From Chondrus crispus (lineage: Eukaryota > Rhodophyta > Florideophyceae > Gigartinales > Gigartinaceae): 64,000 bases of DNA. Location: the NCBI RefSeq assembly GCF_000350225.1, contig NW_005179100.1, forward strand, positions 96,847 to 160,846, given 5' to 3'. Position numbers and translations under genes: made by a program. Positions 61,201-64,000 of the stretch are shown here, piece by piece. The notes beneath the pieces were generated by a model. The model was not told the origin of the DNA. It worked only from the letters and a program-made list of their open reading frames with translations, and ran no database searches. Positions within the stretch are counted from its first letter, which is position 1. The number at the start of each line of letters is the position of its first letter.

Positions 61201-61960
61201 GTTTTTCGGGGGCAACATCCATGACCCCCTGTGCCATGAGTGTCAAATTCCTGTGCGCGGTTTTTGGGGAGTTCTGTAAAAAACACAGCCCCCCCACCGG
61301 CGTGGCGACCCTCACCATGGCCTGCGTCATCGGGGGAATTGTCACCCCTCTGACGAGGCGGATCTTCCGTGACGGTGTGTTGGCGGGGAACGCCACCTGC
61401 TTCCGTTCGGGTTTATCCGACGGCGGTAGTTGTTGCGCGGTGCTCCTCGAGGCCATCTTGCGGTCGTGCCTCGAGGGGTTTGTTCCGACTAACGCCACGG
61501 GTGGCGCGTCGTGGAACACGACCTTCCGTTGCGGTGGGAGGATCGCCTTGACGTGGCGATCCAGGAAGGTCGTACCGAGGATACAGTCCACGGCGAGGCT
61601 CGTGACTACCAGGAACGGGACGCGCGCCACAAACTCACCGATTCGGACGAGCAGGGAGATTTCCCCTGGTGCCTTCATCGCGCGGTTTGACGCGTCGATG
61701 AGCGCTGGGCTCCGAACCGGTTTTATCGATGGTCGCCACGACTCGGCGACACACCGTAAATGGATGAGGTTCGGGCCGGCTCCTGAGTCCAGCACTGGTG
61801 TGATGGCGACCATCAACGCCTGCTTCTGACCAACCGTCGCGGAGATCTTGTAATTATGCTTCTTGAAGAAGCAGATGGCCTGGACTTCCGTTCGGTTACC
61901 CGGCTGCGCTTCCACTGGCGCAGCCGGATCGGGGGTGCCTAAGCTTCTGAGGCTGGGCAC
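58208..61960 (-). CDS. pol: Pol polyprotein of element 2 (protease-RT-RNase H-integrase)
   Basis: One frame of 1250 codons begins at GTG, as expected for a product made by frameshifting from gag. Domains in order are protease with PVLDSGAGPNLIH (about residue 58), reverse transcriptase with FCVDYRKLNAVTVRDSYPLP and the catalytic YLDDVIIYSK, RNase H with YTLDTDACAYQVGCALLQ and ECLAVVWS, and integrase. The integrase has the HHCC zinc site (HHPRLAGHPG ... CASC), DRFTKL, VLTDNGPQF and TAYHPQTNGQTERFNRTL. The pol frame is -1 relative to gag. No stop interrupts it, so it was probably functional recently. The last 17 codons are the shifted tail past the presumed frame change. Confidence 0.95.
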   Translation of the reverse strand: MPSLRSLGTPDPAAPVEAQPGNRTEVQAICFFKKHNYKISATVGQKQALMVAITPVLDSGAGPNLIHLRCVAESWRPSIKPVRSPALIDASNRAMKAPGEISLLVRIGEFVARVPFLVVTSLAVDCILGTTFLDRHVKAILPPQRKVVFHDAPPVALVGTNPSRHDRKMASRSTAQQLPPSDKPERKQVAFPANTPSRKIRLVRGVTIPPMTQAMVRVATPVGGLCFLQNSPKTAHRNLTLMAQGVMDVAPEKPFSVMLSNFGHCSVHIPKHTVVGLALPSPTHILTLGDSAAEAAEAKEGGGIFNSNLSTAKVGAEEAADNRTDKGRAEQATPPKAHPGAVGTDKPEDTAAPEEDPNAWQEDVHIGAEDEEVRSEILEVLSEFKDMWTGRLGKIGATKHRIELKPGARPIYQAPYRAGPTAREKEKTEIDRMLRAGVIEPATAEWASPVVFVPKKDGTMRFCVDYRKLNAVTVRDSYPLPRMDECIDSLGDATVFTTLDCNSGYWQVEIAEEDRDKTTFASHCGLYRFLRMPFGLKNAPATFQRAVDIILSRVKWETALVYLDDVIIYSKTVTEHVAHVREVLRLLRDAGVSLKLSKCAFFDTSVTYLGHVIRPGRLEVERNVVAIERARPPQNQTELQSFLGMCNVDRRFVKGFAKIAAPLNRKTGKNQPFEFEVLTDEEYEAFVELKKRLVSPPILALPRYGKKYTLDTDACAYQVGCALLQEQPDGDRLPIGYWSRALTDTERNYTTTEKECLAVVWSILTLRPYLYGNTFDLRTDHEALRWVLNLADSSGRLARWRPRLAEYDYDVQYRPGIKHQLADGVSRLRVDGATPERVDDEVPCFAVQWREEEHNPRQGTVHWETPVDPGRAEHAFAVIPEERDVSSVTVEEFLREQAEDPFCRAAAETVGNPDSRYDVDRYGFVVRKSPLDGTLQRVVPKRLRAKILYLAHHPRLAGHPGGTRMYYTLRREYYWPHMANDAFSTVRNCASCAATRGTLVRHQKDLKLFPAAGPLDFVAMDLLGPLPKTAHGNRHVLVMTDRFTKLTRSIPLRTTTASVVANAFLDNWVYVYGAPRYVLTDNGPQFAAKFFDAVCALLGVRHYLTTAYHPQTNGQTERFNRTLVQRLRHYAAEHQRDWDEYIQPLTFAYNTQVHRSTETTPFDLVLTRPPCGLALPGTVPQDAVSNTKDPRTPVQYKRATLRKLRDALERARVKLTAAQRRYRPTSIRRYVSVRSSRWETWSMSTAHLGH

Positions 61961-61980
61961 GGGGAGAGACGTCGTCGCCT

Positions 61981-63843
61981 CTACGCGTCCTCCCCGGCTT
62001 CCCCCGTCAGCAGCAAGTCCTCACGGGTCTCATCCGCGGCTCGCGCCACGGGGTCCTCGGGGTGGTCGAGGTGCGGTTCTTCGACCACGTTGACGCCCGC
62101 GGGGGCCGTTTGACGCTGGTTTCGTCAAGCGGACGGCCCCTGGCGCTTGAACGGGGATCCCGGGCGGAGGCCTTGCCGGATGCGTAGCTTCTGGTAGTTG
62201 GCCTCTCGTGCCTCCAGAAGCTTGGCCCGCAGGCCGGCATCGGCAACGACGGGGCACCCCTCTTGTCGGTGCGTGGTGTCCAGGCAGAACCGGCACGGTG
62301 GCGGTCCGGGAAATCTCCCGCCGGAGAACCGGACGCGTGGATCCTGCCCTTGCCTCCTGTACGGTCCTGTGCGCACGTCGCCAGGGTTGGCGGGCGGAAC
62401 CGGGGCGCCCGCCGTCGAGGCTGCCGGCGACGGATAGTAACTCGTCGGTGGCGAGCTCATCGAGGTCGGCGTGGCGGTTTGGCCCGTCACGGCCAGGATT
62501 GCTTCTTCAGCAAATCCCCCGGCCGTCGGGATGTCGGATGCCGACTCAACCGACAGCACGGGCCTCGTCCTTGCGGTGCGGTCAAATCTTCTAGCGGCTC
62601 CGGACGGCTCTCGGTGCGCCATGGCGGACATCCCCTGTCGACGGGAAGCCCGATTGGTTTCCCCGATAGCTTGCGCGTATGGAGCCACGGATTGGTAATC
62701 CACATCCGGGTGCGTGGCGAGGTAATTACGGACCTGCGCGCACGTGGCGGGAAGTAACCCCTCGACGAATAGGGACTTCAACCGCCGGTCGGAGAACACC
62801 GTACCGCATCGGAGGGCCTTGTCCCAGAGGTGGTTACTGTAGACCTCCTCTGTCATGTTTGAACTCTGACGGAAGGAGGTCACGTCCCCAACCGCTTCGG
62901 AAATTACCTCGTCGGTAGCATAGGTGCGCAACAGAAAGTTGACCACCTGGGGGTATGTCCGGAGCAGCTCGCGCCGCTCCACGTCAACCGCCATGGTATT
63001 TCCATTGAGACGGGACTGGAGTAGGGCGTGAGCCTGACCGGTGAGGTAGAATTGGAAGCACCACACGGCGGCTCCCTCGGTGATCCCGTTGTGGTCGCAC
63101 GCCATCTTGAGGCGTGCGAGGAATCCCAATACCGCAATCGGATCTTGACCGCTGAACGTGTGGGACCTCATCTGCACGTCCAGTTTTTTCCGGTAACGGT
63201 TAATGTGCCGCGCTACTGTGGAGTCGTAGCGCGAGCTACGCCGTTCCAGGCGGTAGGTCTTGTAGTTGACGGCCTTGGTAAACAGGTCATTGAGGGGCCT
63301 GATTACTGTGGGCCGTCGCTCGTCGCTCGTCGGGGCAGCCCGGCGGCGTCTGCTCGAGTGACGAGGCCCCTCGTCCGACTCTGTGTGGTAGTCTTCCGAG
63401 TCGGACGGGTCGTGCCGGTGCCGGTCTCGGCTTCTATCGCGGCGTGCCCTGTGGCTCCGCCTGCGAGAGTCTTCCGAACCGGATGGGTCATCATCGGAGG
63501 GGTATCCTCCCCCTCCGGCATCGCGGTATCGCCCGTGGCGTGCCTCGCGGTTATCGCGGTATCGCCAGCGGCGTTCCTCGCGGTCTTCATCCGTCCTGTG
63601 ACGGGGGTCTTCTGCGTCGGAATACCGGGTGTATTCCGCTTCGGTCCTGTGCGTGCCGGGTGCACGTCTTCTGCTCAACCGGTACGGGTCCCGATTCTCT
63701 GTCTCGGGGAGCCCCAGGCGGTTGTCTGTCCCGCGGGGGTCGCCCGTACCGGCGAGTATGGGGAGGACATTTTCTGTGGTCCTCCCTGTAGCACCGTGAA
63801 CGGTTGGGAGATAGATGGCTCTGCCCTCCGGGTGAGGGTCCAT
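61981..63843 (-). pseudogene. gag: gag of element 2, one in-frame TGA
   Basis: The ATG at 63843 opens the frame; upstream extension to 63978 uses GTG. The N-terminal third is Arg/Ser/Asp-rich with many SR/DR dipeptides. The capsid-like core has MRSHTFSGQDPIAVLGFLAR and VNFLLRTYATDEV, close to element 1. A proper CCHC zinc knuckle (CRFCLDTTHRQEGC, C-x2-C-x4-H-x4-C) lies near the end. A TGA at 62125-62127 stops the frame, but the acidic sequence after it (VNVVEEPHLDHPED) stays open in the same frame to TAG at 61981-61983, which is probably the natural end. Pol lies in the -1 frame just past it, without an obvious canonical slippery heptamer. Confidence 0.85.
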
Positions 63844-64000
63844 CCTATCAATCCCGGGTACGGCGCCGATCGGATCAGCGATATTAAAGCTTGAGCCCGG
63901 AACGGTTTCACGGCGCGGCGCCGGCGGCGGTACCGCGCCTCCCGTTTCGGTAAATGTCGTGGCCAGACGGATGGCCACGGCGGAGCTAATAGCTCCCTTT
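63844..64000 (-). other. Leader of element 2 up to the window edge
   Basis: Sequence upstream of gag within the element. No primer-binding site or LTR edge is recognisable before 64000, so the 5' LTR lies outside. Confidence 0.5.

Larger units (their letters stand above)
53551..64000 (-). mobile_element. Ty3/Gypsy chromovirus, minus strand, 5' end outside the window (element 2)
   Basis: The order read on the minus strand from the right edge is gag, protease/RT/RNase H/integrase, chromodomain, tandem repeat, antisense ORF, polypurine tract and 3' LTR. The 5' LTR must lie beyond 64000, so target duplication and age cannot be judged. Pol is almost intact (one long frame of 1250 codons), unlike that of element 1. 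It is a distant relative of element 1 with the same overall plan. Confidence 0.95.

Overview
This window is nuclear DNA of a eukaryote, most likely a red alga; the compact, intron-poor host genes and large Ty3/Gypsy elements suggest a florideophyte of the Chondrus kind. The species is inference. The supporting signs are a plastid-type dihydrolipoyl dehydrogenase with a Met-Ala-Phe transit peptide, a near intron-free layout on both strands, a tRNA gene with an insertion in its T arm (a red-algal habit), and a bacterial-looking Uma2 nuclease-like gene.

Positions 1-29,500 are a host gene island: ribosomal protein eL18, a Uma2-like gene, a coiled-coil protein, tRNA-Arg(CCU), an armadillo-like small protein, a TVP23-like Golgi protein, a DUSP12/YVH1-type zinc protein, a PEX4-type ubiquitin conjugase, a one-helix putative plastid protein, a PRKRIP1-family protein, beta-tubulin with a 5' micro-exon, an RG-tailed nuclear-looking protein, plastid dihydrolipoyl dehydrogenase, formate-tetrahydrofolate ligase, a TraB-like membrane protein, a decayed prolyl 4-hydroxylase, and a type II membrane glycosyltransferase. 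Neighbours are functionally unrelated, as expected for single-gene transcription units.

Positions 29,500-53,550 are repeat-rich. A decayed plus-strand locus at about 30,900-36,246 resumes at 49,286-50,870. It encodes a DUF6589-like protein, then an XPG/FEN1-like nuclease ending in a Cys-rich CXC-like tail. I read it as a large, poorly described mobile element. It is cut by a solo LTR (33,123-33,722) and by a complete 13,034-bp chromovirus (36,247-49,280) with an exact 5-bp target duplication. That chromovirus contains two further solo LTRs and an assembly gap.

Positions 53,551-64,000 hold most of a second chromovirus on the minus strand; its 5' LTR lies past the window. Both chromoviruses carry, between the chromodomain and the 3' LTR, an antisense gene whose proteins look related, with a tandem repeat near the convergent 3' ends. 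The first also carries a textbook -1 frameshift signal at the gag/pol junction.
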